Origin: Pseudomonas sp. L5B5
GTDB taxonomy: Bacteria; Pseudomonadota; Gammaproteobacteria; Pseudomonadales; Pseudomonadaceae
Direction of reading: 5' to 3'
DNA length: 64,000 nucleotides
NCBI RefSeq assembly: GCF_020520285.1
Contig: NZ_CP084742.1
Coordinates: 1,426,001-1,490,000, forward strand
The notes beneath the pieces are model-generated. The model did no database searches. It worked only from the letters and a program-made list of their open reading frames with translations, and was not told the DNA's origin. Positions 57,691 to 64,000 of this stretch are shown piece after piece; the stretch's first letter is position 1; every line of letters starts with the position of its first letter. Made by a program: the position numbers and the translations under genes.

Positions 57691-57918
57691 ATGAACAACG
57701 CAAAACTCTTCGTCATCGAGTACACCCTGCACGGCACCCCCAAGTCCTTCATCATCCGCCAGGAGAAGATGGACAACGCCGAGGCCTGGCACTGGGCCAG
57801 TTGCGATGCCGGGGTGGGCCGCATAGGTCGGTTCGGCCGCGAGCAAGTGAAGAAGACCAGCCGGCCCATGGCGGAAAAGTTCGGTATCCAGAACGTCACC
57901 TGGCGCCCGTCGGTCTAG
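57691..57918 (+). CDS. Small conserved Pseudomonas protein (DUF6555-like)
   Basis: 75 residues, basic, no signal or membrane segment: MNNAKLFVIEYTLHGTPKSF opening, then IIRQEKMDNAEAWHWASCDA and a 'KTSRPMAEKFGIQNVTWRP' end. It matches the form of the short Pseudomonas proteins labelled DUF6555, whose role is not known. An AGGGAGG site is 14 bases upstream, and a closer AAGG at seven. It stands alone between the AraC gene and glcC. Confidence 0.75.
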   Translation: MNNAKLFVIEYTLHGTPKSFIIRQEKMDNAEAWHWASCDAGVGRIGRFGREQVKKTSRPMAEKFGIQNVTWRPSV

Positions 57919-57959
57919 GCCCCACGCGCATGGCGCCGCCCGGCGCCATGCGTCCCATG

Positions 57960-58727
57960 CTAATCCCAGCCCTGCAGGCGCAGGGTCGCCCGTACCAGTC
58001 GCTGCTCTTCGTCTTCGATCTCCTGCAGGTTGCGGGCAATGCCCTGGATATGCGCCAGGGCAGCCTTGCGCGCCTGCTCCGGCAAACGGCCGGTCACGGC
58101 GTTGTACAAGCGCGCATGCTGGCGATCGATCTGACGCTTGGGCAAGGGTCGGTGATAGAGGTTGTTGACCGAGGCAAACACCGAATTGAGCAGCAGGCCA
58201 TTGAGCGAACCCAGGGTCTGCACCAGCACGGGATTGTGCGAAGCCTCACAGATGGCCAGGTGGAAGGCATGGTCCAGGCGCGCCTGGGCTGCGGGCTCCA
58301 GCGCCTGGTGCTGGGCGTCCAGCAGGGCCTGGTAGCTGCGACCGATCAGCACGAAATCCGCCTCGGTACCACGCAGCGCCGCCAGCCGCGCCGACTCGCC
58401 TTCCAGCAGGGCGCGCACTTCCAGCAGGTCGTAGAGGGTGCGTGGCTGGGAGCTGAACAGGTGCAGCAACGGCGATTGCGCTGCCGGAGCCGACAGTTGT
58501 GCCACCTGGGAGCCACGGCCCTGAACGGTGTCGATGATGCCCCGGGCGCGCAACAGCTTCAGGCCCTCGCGCAGGGCCGTGCGCGACACACCCAGCTTGA
58601 CCGTCAGGCGCCGCTCCGAAGGCAGCATCTGGCCGGTCTTGAACACCCCGTCGACAATCAGCCGCTCGATCCGCGCACAGACCACGTCGGCCACCTGCAA
58701 ACGCCGCCCCGCGGCTGGATCCTGCAT
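57960..58727 (-). CDS. glcC: GntR/FadR-family regulator GlcC
   Basis: 255 residues. N-terminal winged HTH: 'IERLIVDGVFKTGQMLPSERRLTVKLGVSRTALREGLKLLRARGII'. The FCD effector domain follows (about 95-240) with the metal-site residues in 'RLDHAFHLAICEASHNPVLVQT' and RQHARLYNAVTGR. It is divergent from glcDEFG and should activate them in response to glycolate. A palindrome TGGTATGACCA lies 13 bases before its start codon, suggesting autoregulation. Confidence 0.92.
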   Translation of the reverse strand: MQDPAAGRRLQVADVVCARIERLIVDGVFKTGQMLPSERRLTVKLGVSRTALREGLKLLRARGIIDTVQGRGSQVAQLSAPAAQSPLLHLFSSQPRTLYDLLEVRALLEGESARLAALRGTEADFVLIGRSYQALLDAQHQALEPAAQARLDHAFHLAICEASHNPVLVQTLGSLNGLLLNSVFASVNNLYHRPLPKRQIDRQHARLYNAVTGRLPEQARKAALAHIQGIARNLQEIEDEEQRLVRATLRLQGWD

Positions 58728-58739
58728 CTCGCCTCCTGC

Positions 58740-58750
58740 TGGTATGACCA
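58740..58750. promoter_or_regulatory. GntR-type operator TGGTATGACCA
   Basis: A perfect TGGT-N3-ACCA palindrome in the glcC-glcD control region. The same core occurs in operators of FadR-subfamily GntR proteins such as PdhR, LldR and GlcC. It lies 13 bases upstream of the glcC start codon and about 210 bases upstream of glcD. Confidence 0.55.
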
Positions 58751-58959
58751 GTTACAAAGGGTTGTTCAGATGGTTTCAATCCTGACTACAAGCAATTGAA
58801 ATCAATCAGATTTATTGAAACCTGCGGTAACTATCGAAAAACAAAGTGGTTCGACCACTGCCGGCGCACATGGACACTAAGGCGCCCCGGGCCAATGATG
58901 CAAGGCATGCGTGATGCAGTCGCGACCTGATAACAACGACACAAGGTCATTCGCCGCCC

Positions 58960-60459
58960 ATGACGATTCTCTATGATGAACGCCTCGACGGCGCCCTGCC
59001 CGAGGTCGACCGCCAGGGCCTGATCCAGGCCCTGCGCAGCCAGTTGCCGGACCTGGAACTGCTGGACCGCCAAGAGCAGCTCAACCCCTACGAATGCGAC
59101 GGCCTGAGCGCCTACCGCAGCACGCCGATGCTGGTGGCCCTGCCCCGACGCCTGGACCAGGTGCAACGGATCTTGCAGATCTGCCACGCACAGCGCGTGC
59201 CGGTGGTGGCCCGGGGCGCCGGCACCGGCTTGTCCGGCGGCGCCCTGCCCCTGGAAAAGGGCCTGCTGCTGGTGATGGCGCGCTTCAAGGACATCCTGCA
59301 GGTCGATCCCGCCGCTCGCCGCGCCCGGCTCCAGCCCGGGGTGCGCAACCTGGCGATCTCCCAGGCCGCAGCGCCCTTCGACCTGTACTACGCCCCCGAC
59401 CCGTCATCGCAGATCGCCTGCTCCATCGGCGGCAATGTCGCGGAAAACGCCGGTGGCGTGCATTGCCTGAAGTACGGCCTGACCGTGCACAACCTGCTGC
59501 AGGTGCAGATGCTCACCGTCGAGGGCCAACCCCTGACCCTGGGCAGCGAGGCCCTCGATTCGCCAGGCTTCGACCTGCTGGCGCTGTTCACCGGCTCCGA
59601 GGGCCTGCTGGGGGTGATCACCGAGGTCACGGTCAAGCTGCTGCCCAAGCCGCAGGTCGCCAAGGTGCTGCTGGCCGCCTTCGACTCGGTGGAGCACGCC
59701 GGCCAGGCCGTGGCGGCGATCATCGCGGCGGGGATCATCCCCGGCGGCCTGGAGATGATGGACAACCTGGCGATCCGTGCCGCCGAGGACTTCATCCACG
59801 CCGGCTACCCGGTACAAGCCCAGGCCATGCTGCTGTGCGAGCTGGACGGGGTCGAGGCCGATGTCCATGACGACTGCGAACGGGTGCGCCAGCTGTTGCT
59901 GCAGTCCGGCGCCAGCGAGGTGCGCCTGGCCCGCGACGAAGCCGAGCGGGTGCGGTTCTGGGCCGGTCGCAAGAATGCCTTCCCGGCGGTGGGCCGGCTA
60001 TCGCCGGACTACTACTGCATGGACGGCACCATCCCTCGACGCCAGTTGCCCGCCGTGCTGCAGGGCATCGCCCGGCTGGCCGCCGAGCATCAGTTGCGGG
60101 TGGCCAACGTATTCCATGCCGGCGACGGCAACATGCACCCGCTGATCCTGTTCGACGCCAACCAGCCCGGGGAACTCGAACGCGCCGAAGCCCTGGGCGG
60201 CAAGATCCTCGAACTGTGCGTGGCAGTGGGTGGCAGCATCACCGGCGAACACGGGGTGGGCCGGGAGAAGATCAACCAGATGTGCGTGCAGTTCAACGGC
60301 GACGAGTTGAGCCTGTTCCATGGGGTCAAGCGCGCCTTCGATCCCGACGGCCTGCTCAACCCCGGCAAGAACATCCCGACCTTGCACCGCTGCGCCGAAT
60401 TCGGCGCCATGCACATTCACCACGGGCAACTGCCCTTCCCCGAGCTGGAGCGCTTCTGA
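58960..60459 (+). CDS. glcD: Glycolate oxidase FAD subunit GlcD
   Basis: 499 residues, the standard length. FAD_binding_4 fold: 'VPVVARGAGTGLSGGALPLEKGLLL' near residue 85, 'PDPSSQIACSIGGNVAENAGGVHCLKYG' near 147 and GSEGLLGVITEVTVKLLPKP near 210. The C-terminal cap ends with 'GGSITGEHGVGREKI' and 'KRAFDPDGLLNPGKNIP'. It oxidises glycolate (or D-lactate) to glyoxylate, feeding electrons to the membrane chain through GlcE and GlcF. It overlaps glcE by one base (TGATG). Confidence 0.96.
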   Translation: MTILYDERLDGALPEVDRQGLIQALRSQLPDLELLDRQEQLNPYECDGLSAYRSTPMLVALPRRLDQVQRILQICHAQRVPVVARGAGTGLSGGALPLEKGLLLVMARFKDILQVDPAARRARLQPGVRNLAISQAAAPFDLYYAPDPSSQIACSIGGNVAENAGGVHCLKYGLTVHNLLQVQMLTVEGQPLTLGSEALDSPGFDLLALFTGSEGLLGVITEVTVKLLPKPQVAKVLLAAFDSVEHAGQAVAAIIAAGIIPGGLEMMDNLAIRAAEDFIHAGYPVQAQAMLLCELDGVEADVHDDCERVRQLLLQSGASEVRLARDEAERVRFWAGRKNAFPAVGRLSPDYYCMDGTIPRRQLPAVLQGIARLAAEHQLRVANVFHAGDGNMHPLILFDANQPGELERAEALGGKILELCVAVGGSITGEHGVGREKINQMCVQFNGDELSLFHGVKRAFDPDGLLNPGKNIPTLHRCAEFGAMHIHHGQLPFPELERF

Positions 60460-61523
60460 TGGTCACCGCCACCGTTTTCGACGCCAGCGAGGCCCTGCTG
60501 GACCAGGTGCGCCAGGCCCTGGGCAACGGCACGCCGTTGCGCATCCAGGGCTCCAACAGCAAGGCCTTCCTGGGCCGCGACAGCGCCGGCGAGATCATCG
60601 ACACCCGCGTCCACCGCGGCATCGTCAGCTACGACCCCACCGAGCTGGTGGTCAGCGTGCGTACAGGCACACCGCTGGCCGAGCTGCAGGCCGTGCTCGA
60701 TGCCGCCGGCCAGATGCTGGCCTGCGAACCGCCGTCGTTCGGTGCCGGCGCCACCCTGGGCGGCATGCTCGCCAGCGGCCTGTCCGGACCACGCCGGCCC
60801 TGGGCCGGAGCGGTGCGCGACTTTGTCCTGGGCACCCGGATCATCAGCGGCACCGGCCAGCACCTGCGTTTTGGCGGCGAAGTGATGAAGAACGTCGCCG
60901 GCTACGACCTGTCGCGGCTGATGGCCGGCAGCTTCGGCTGCCTGGGGCTGGTGACCGAGGTCTCGCTCAAGGTACTGCCCAAGCCCCGCCAATGCCTGGG
61001 CCTGAGCCTGGAAATGCCCGCCGAGCGAGCCCTGGCCAGGCTCGCCGAATGGGGCCAGCAACCCTTGCCCATCAGCGCCGCCTGCCATGACGGCCGGCAC
61101 CTGCACCTGCGCCTGGAGGGTGGCGAAGGCTCGGTGGCGGCCGCCCATGACCGGCTCGGCGGCGAACCGCTGGACGACGTCTACTGGACCCGGCTCAACG
61201 AGCAGCAGCTGGCGTTCTTCGACCCGGGCCTGCCGCTGTGGCGGCTGTCGGTGCCGCACAACACCCCGGCGCTGGAACTGCCCGGCGAGCAACTGCTGGA
61301 CTGGGGTGGCGCCCAGCGCTGGCTCAGGTCCGACGCGCCCGCCGAGCGCATCCGCGGCGTGGTCGGCGCCGTGGGCGGGCATGCCAGTTGCTACAGCCAC
61401 GGCCTGCTGGACAGCCCGTTCCAGCCCCTGGCGCCGACCCTGCTGCACTACCACCAGCGCCTCAAGGCACAACTGGACCCCCAGGGGATCTTCAACCCCG
61501 GCCGTCTCTACGCGGAGTTCTAG
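60459..61523 (+). CDS. glcE: Glycolate oxidase FAD subunit GlcE
   Basis: 354 residues from the ATG at 60459, which overlaps the glcD stop. A shorter FAD_binding_4 protein: 'LRIQGSNSKAFLGRD' near residue 28, 'GATLGGMLASGLSGPRRPWAGAVRDFVLG' near 99 and 'KNVAGYDLSRLMAGSFGCLGLVTEVSLKVLPKP' near 145. It forms the second flavoprotein subunit of the GlcDEF complex. glcF begins three bases later. Confidence 0.95.
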   Translation: MVTATVFDASEALLDQVRQALGNGTPLRIQGSNSKAFLGRDSAGEIIDTRVHRGIVSYDPTELVVSVRTGTPLAELQAVLDAAGQMLACEPPSFGAGATLGGMLASGLSGPRRPWAGAVRDFVLGTRIISGTGQHLRFGGEVMKNVAGYDLSRLMAGSFGCLGLVTEVSLKVLPKPRQCLGLSLEMPAERALARLAEWGQQPLPISAACHDGRHLHLRLEGGEGSVAAAHDRLGGEPLDDVYWTRLNEQQLAFFDPGLPLWRLSVPHNTPALELPGEQLLDWGGAQRWLRSDAPAERIRGVVGAVGGHASCYSHGLLDSPFQPLAPTLLHYHQRLKAQLDPQGIFNPGRLYAEF

Positions 61524-61526
61524 AGC

Positions 61527-62747
61527 ATGCAGACCACCCTCAGCCCCGAGGCCCGGCAGTTGCCACGGGCCGCCGAAGCCGAACGCATCCTGCGCAGTTG
61601 CGTGCATTGCGGATTCTGCAATGCCACCTGCCCCACTTATCAGTTGCAGGGCGATGAACTGGACGGCCCGCGCGGCCGCATCTACCTGATCAAGCAGGTA
61701 CTGGAGGGCGCGGCGGTCACAGACCAGGCGCAACTGCACCTGGATCGCTGCCTGTCGTGCCGCAACTGCGAAACCACCTGCCCATCGGGTGTCGAATACC
61801 ACCACCTGCTGGACATCGGCCGGGCCGTGGTCGATGCCGCCCTGCCCCGCCCGCCCGGCCAGCGCCTGCTGCGCCAGGGCCTGCGCGCCCTGGCCGGCAA
61901 TCCGCAGCTGTTCAAGGTGCTGGTCCAGGGCGGCAGCCGCCTGCGCCCGCTGCTGCCCCGGGCCCTGCAAGACAAGCTGCCGCGCCAGGTGCCGGCCGCC
62001 GGCGTGCGCCCGCCCAGGGTCCATGCCCGGCGCGTGCTGCTGCTCGAAGGCTGCGTGCAACCGGGGCTGTCGCCCAACACCAACGCCGCCGCGAGCCGGG
62101 TCCTGGATCGCCTGGGCATCAGCGTACAACCAGTGGCCGAGGCCGGTTGCTGCGGCGCCGTGGACTACCACCTCGACGCCCAGGAGAACGGCCGCCAGCG
62201 GGCGCGACAGAATATCGACGCCTGGTGGCCGCACCTGCAGCAAGGCGTCGAGGCGATCGTCCAGACCGCCAGTGGCTGCGGTGCCTTCGTCAAGGACTAC
62301 GGGCATTTGCTGGCCGACGACCCGGCCTATGCCGCCAGGGCGCGGCAAGTCGCCAGCCTGGCCCGGGACCTGGTGGAGGTGGTACGGACCGAACCACTGG
62401 CAGCGCTGCAAGTGCGCAGCGGTCAGCGCCTGGCGTTCCATTGCCCCTGCACCCTGCAGCATGCCCAGCAACTGGGCGGCGCCGTGGAAAACCTGCTGCA
62501 ACGCCTGGGTTTCAACCTGACCCCGGTGCCCGACGGCCACCTGTGCTGCGGCTCGGCCGGCACCTACTCGCTGACCCAGCCCGCCCTGGCCCGGCAACTG
62601 CGTGACGACAAGCTGCGAGCCCTGGAAAGCGGCAGCCCGGACGTGATCGCCACCGCCAACATCGGCTGCCAGAGCCACCTGGATGGCGCCGGGCGCACCC
62701 CGGTACGGCACTGGATCGAACTGCTGGACGCCACTCTCAACCCTTGA
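61527..62747 (+). CDS. glcF: Glycolate oxidase iron-sulfur subunit GlcF
   Basis: 406 residues. Two 4Fe-4S motifs: CVHCGFCNATCPTYQLQGDE near residue 26 and CLSCRNCETTCPSGVEY near 75. Two CCG domains follow: 'LLLEGCVQPGLSPNTN', 'EAGCCGAVDYHLDAQENG', then 'FHCPCTLQHAQQLGG' and CCGSAGTYSL, typical of heterodisulfide-reductase-like electron-transfer subunits. It passes electrons from GlcDE to the quinone pool. Confidence 0.96.
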   Translation: MQTTLSPEARQLPRAAEAERILRSCVHCGFCNATCPTYQLQGDELDGPRGRIYLIKQVLEGAAVTDQAQLHLDRCLSCRNCETTCPSGVEYHHLLDIGRAVVDAALPRPPGQRLLRQGLRALAGNPQLFKVLVQGGSRLRPLLPRALQDKLPRQVPAAGVRPPRVHARRVLLLEGCVQPGLSPNTNAAASRVLDRLGISVQPVAEAGCCGAVDYHLDAQENGRQRARQNIDAWWPHLQQGVEAIVQTASGCGAFVKDYGHLLADDPAYAARARQVASLARDLVEVVRTEPLAALQVRSGQRLAFHCPCTLQHAQQLGGAVENLLQRLGFNLTPVPDGHLCCGSAGTYSLTQPALARQLRDDKLRALESGSPDVIATANIGCQSHLDGAGRTPVRHWIELLDATLNP

Positions 62748-62764
62748 ACCCAATGGAGCCTGCC

Positions 62765-63172
62765 ATGCACCACAAAGCCATCTTGTGTCACGACGAAGTC
62801 AGCCGCATCCTCGCCGCCGCCCGGGCCGAGGCCCACCGCCAGCAATGGGCGGTGAGCATCGCCGTGGTCGACGACGGTGGCCATCCCCTAGCCCTGGAGC
62901 GCCTGGACGACTGCGCGCCCATCAGTGCCTACATCGCCCTGGAGAAAGCCCGCACCGCCGCCCTCGGCCGACGCGAGTCCAAGGCCTACGAAGACATGGT
63001 CAACGCCGGGCGCAGTGCCTTTCTCTCGGCACCGCTGCTGACCTCCCTGGAAGGCGGCGTACCGATCCGCGTGGACGGCCAGGTGGTCGGCGCAGTAGGC
63101 GTGTCCGGCGTCCGCTCCGGCGAAGATGCCCAGGTGGCGCAAGTGGCCGCCAACTGCCTGGAAGGCTCCTGA
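62765..63172 (+). CDS. glcG: GlcG/HbpS-family protein
   Basis: 135 residues from the ATG at 62765 with GGAG seven bases before it. GlcG family phrases: 'ISIAVVDDGGHPLALERLDD'-type stretch near residue 30 (AVSIAVVDDGG), 'SAYIALEKARTAALGRRES', and GGVPIRVDGQVVGAVGVSGV near the end. The family binds haem or cobalamin-like ligands in some species, but in glc operons its role is unknown. Last gene of glcDEFG; glcB (malate synthase) is not adjacent. Confidence 0.93.
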   Translation: MHHKAILCHDEVSRILAAARAEAHRQQWAVSIAVVDDGGHPLALERLDDCAPISAYIALEKARTAALGRRESKAYEDMVNAGRSAFLSAPLLTSLEGGVPIRVDGQVVGAVGVSGVRSGEDAQVAQVAANCLEGS

Positions 63173-63176
63173 GCCG

Positions 63177-63629
63177 TCAGCTACGGCGTACGCTGCTGCG
63201 GTACATGAACAGCAAGGCCAGGGCCAGGCACAGCATCGCCAGGAGGCGGTTGCCGGAGAGCACCATGGCCGGGTTGCCGAACCAGCCGAAGTGGTCGATC
63301 AACATGCCCATGCCCAGCTGTCCGAGGATCACCGCCACCGTCGCCACGGCAGTACCCACCCGGGGCACCGCGCCAACCATCACCAGCATGTACACCACGC
63401 CGAACAGCGCGCCAGTGAGCTGCCACTTGGGCGCCTGCAACAGGCCCATGGCCTGGGGCGGCTGGAAAAACACGATCAGCAGCGAGGTGACCAGGGCACC
63501 GACGGCGAAGGTCAGCAAGCTGCTGCGCAACACCCCCACGCTCTGCCCCAGGCGGCCGTTGATCGCCGCCTGCACACTGAGCACCGCACCCGCGACGACG
63601 ACCACGACCAGCAATAAAATCAGGTTCAT
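63177..63629 (-). CDS. DMT-superfamily small transporter, DUF606/YdcZ type (copy 1)
   Basis: 150 residues from the ATG at 63629, with five hydrophobic segments. It carries 'INGRLGQSVGVLRSSLLTFAVGALV' near residue 24, 'VYMLVMVGAVPRVGTAVATVAVILGQLGMGMLIDHFGWFG' in the middle, and ends SSVRRS. The GQ-x-x-x-x-x-IDHFGW motif is typical of DUF606/YdcZ proteins, which act in pairs. A homologous gene ends two bases upstream of its start. Only four bases separate its stop from glcG. Confidence 0.88.
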   Translation of the reverse strand: MNLILLLVVVVVAGAVLSVQAAINGRLGQSVGVLRSSLLTFAVGALVTSLLIVFFQPPQAMGLLQAPKWQLTGALFGVVYMLVMVGAVPRVGTAVATVAVILGQLGMGMLIDHFGWFGNPAMVLSGNRLLAMLCLALALLFMYRSSVRRS

Positions 63630-63631
63630 GT

Positions 63632-64000
63632 TCAACCTCGGGCAATCAGGATCAGGGCGCCGACGATTAGCACCAGGGCCAGCCAACGCTCGGCGTTGAC
63701 CGGTTTGCGGGCACTGCCGAACCAGCCGAAGTGGTCGATCAGCACGCTCTTGCCAACCTGGCCGGAAAGAATCGCGATCATGGTCATGGCAATGCCGATA
63801 TGCGGCGTGGCCAGGGTCAGCACCACCACATAGATCGGCCCCAGCAGTCCGCCCAGCAACTGCCAGCGCGGCAACTGGTTCAAGGTCGGTCCCGGCTGCG
63901 GGCCACTGAACAGCAACAGCAAGGCCAGCAACGCCGCACCGACGCCGAAGATGCTCAGGGTCGCCCACAAGTGGCCGACCTGGGCTCCCAGGGGGCCGAG
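63632..64000 (-). CDS. DMT-superfamily small transporter, DUF606/YdcZ type (copy 2, partial)
   Basis: The C-terminal 122 residues, open at the window edge and reading LGPLGAQVGHLWATLSIFGV into the window. It has hydrophobic segments and 'QVGKSVLIDHFGWFGS', the same motif as copy 1. The stop TGA is two bases before copy 1's start. The pair presumably forms one antiparallel heterodimeric carrier in the inner membrane; the substrate is unknown. Confidence 0.85.
   Translation of the reverse strand, partial: LGPLGAQVGHLWATLSIFGVGAALLALLLLFSGPQPGPTLNQLPRWQLLGGLLGPIYVVVLTLATPHIGIAMTMIAILSGQVGKSVLIDHFGWFGSARKPVNAERWLALVLIVGALILIARG

Noticed and set aside
60417..62753. 778-codon minus-strand frame across glcE and glcF
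   Set aside because: Antisense to clear glc genes with iron-sulfur and FAD motifs; no motif of its own.

Overview
The window is about 64 kb of GC-rich chromosome from a Pseudomonas, most likely of the P. fluorescens group (P. protegens / P. chlororaphis-like). This rests on gene content (pyd pyrimidine catabolism, selD-selU, OprD porin, glcCDEFG, DUF6555-type small protein), on codon usage, and on many Pseudomonas-type REP elements. No rRNA, tRNA, CRISPR array or prophage was seen.

Layout. 1-1.5 kb: end of an RND efflux adaptor and its NodT/TolC-type outer membrane lipoprotein. 1.5-3.8 kb: an accessory patch with two direct copies of an IS5-family 5' end flanking an AT-rich VOC gene, then an ~860-bp nested inverted-repeat element, then a small unknown protein behind a strongly structured leader. 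4.3-9 kb: a leftward transport operon with an SsuA-like binding protein, a fused ATPase-permease of the ProV/ProW type, a ProX/OpuAC-like binding protein and msrA. 9.8-18.3 kb: reductive pyrimidine catabolism, with pydC and an NCS1 nucleobase transporter leftward, hydA-preT-preA rightward and a TetR/RutR-like regulator. 18.6-21.2 kb: an orphan Imm52-like immunity gene, a YjaB-like acetyltransferase and copCD. 21.4-24.9 kb: an AraC (EutR-like) regulator, an APH-type kinase and an AGXT2-like class-III PLP enzyme, which may form a kinase/phospho-lyase route for an amino alcohol. 25-27.1 kb: selD-selU.

27.7-41.7 kb is an aromatic-degradation island. A LysR regulator precedes an eight-gene, tightly coupled operon that takes 3-hydroxyanthranilate through aminocarboxymuconate semialdehyde and 2-aminomuconate to 2-oxopent-4-enoate, pyruvate and acetyl-CoA (order like nbaE-H-J-I-G-F-C-D). 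It is followed by an aromatic-acid MFS transporter, an OprD porin, an amino acid permease and kynureninase (kynU). kynU can supply (hydroxy)anthranilate, but kynB, kynR, kynA and kynurenine 3-monooxygenase are not in the window.

42-52.5 kb is one 3510-residue autotransporter whose passenger is built from about 18 imperfect 86-residue beta-strand repeats plus a second-order module that recurs three times; it ends in a clear beta-barrel and a good terminator. 53-55 kb holds a Tsx nucleoside channel and a periplasmic NUP-family nucleoside protein. 55.3-57.9 kb holds an MDR oxidoreductase, a 57-residue XapX membrane protein, an AraC regulator and a DUF6555-type protein. 58-63.2 kb is the glycolate oxidase locus glcC / glcDEFG, with a PdhR/GlcC-like operator in front of glcC. 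The window ends in a pair of small DMT (DUF606/YdcZ-type) membrane proteins, the second cut by the window edge.

The best candidates for something undescribed are the nested inverted-repeat element with its structured-leader neighbour, the kinase/PLP-enzyme cluster under an EutR-like regulator, the dual-binding-protein fused ABC operon, and the modular giant autotransporter.
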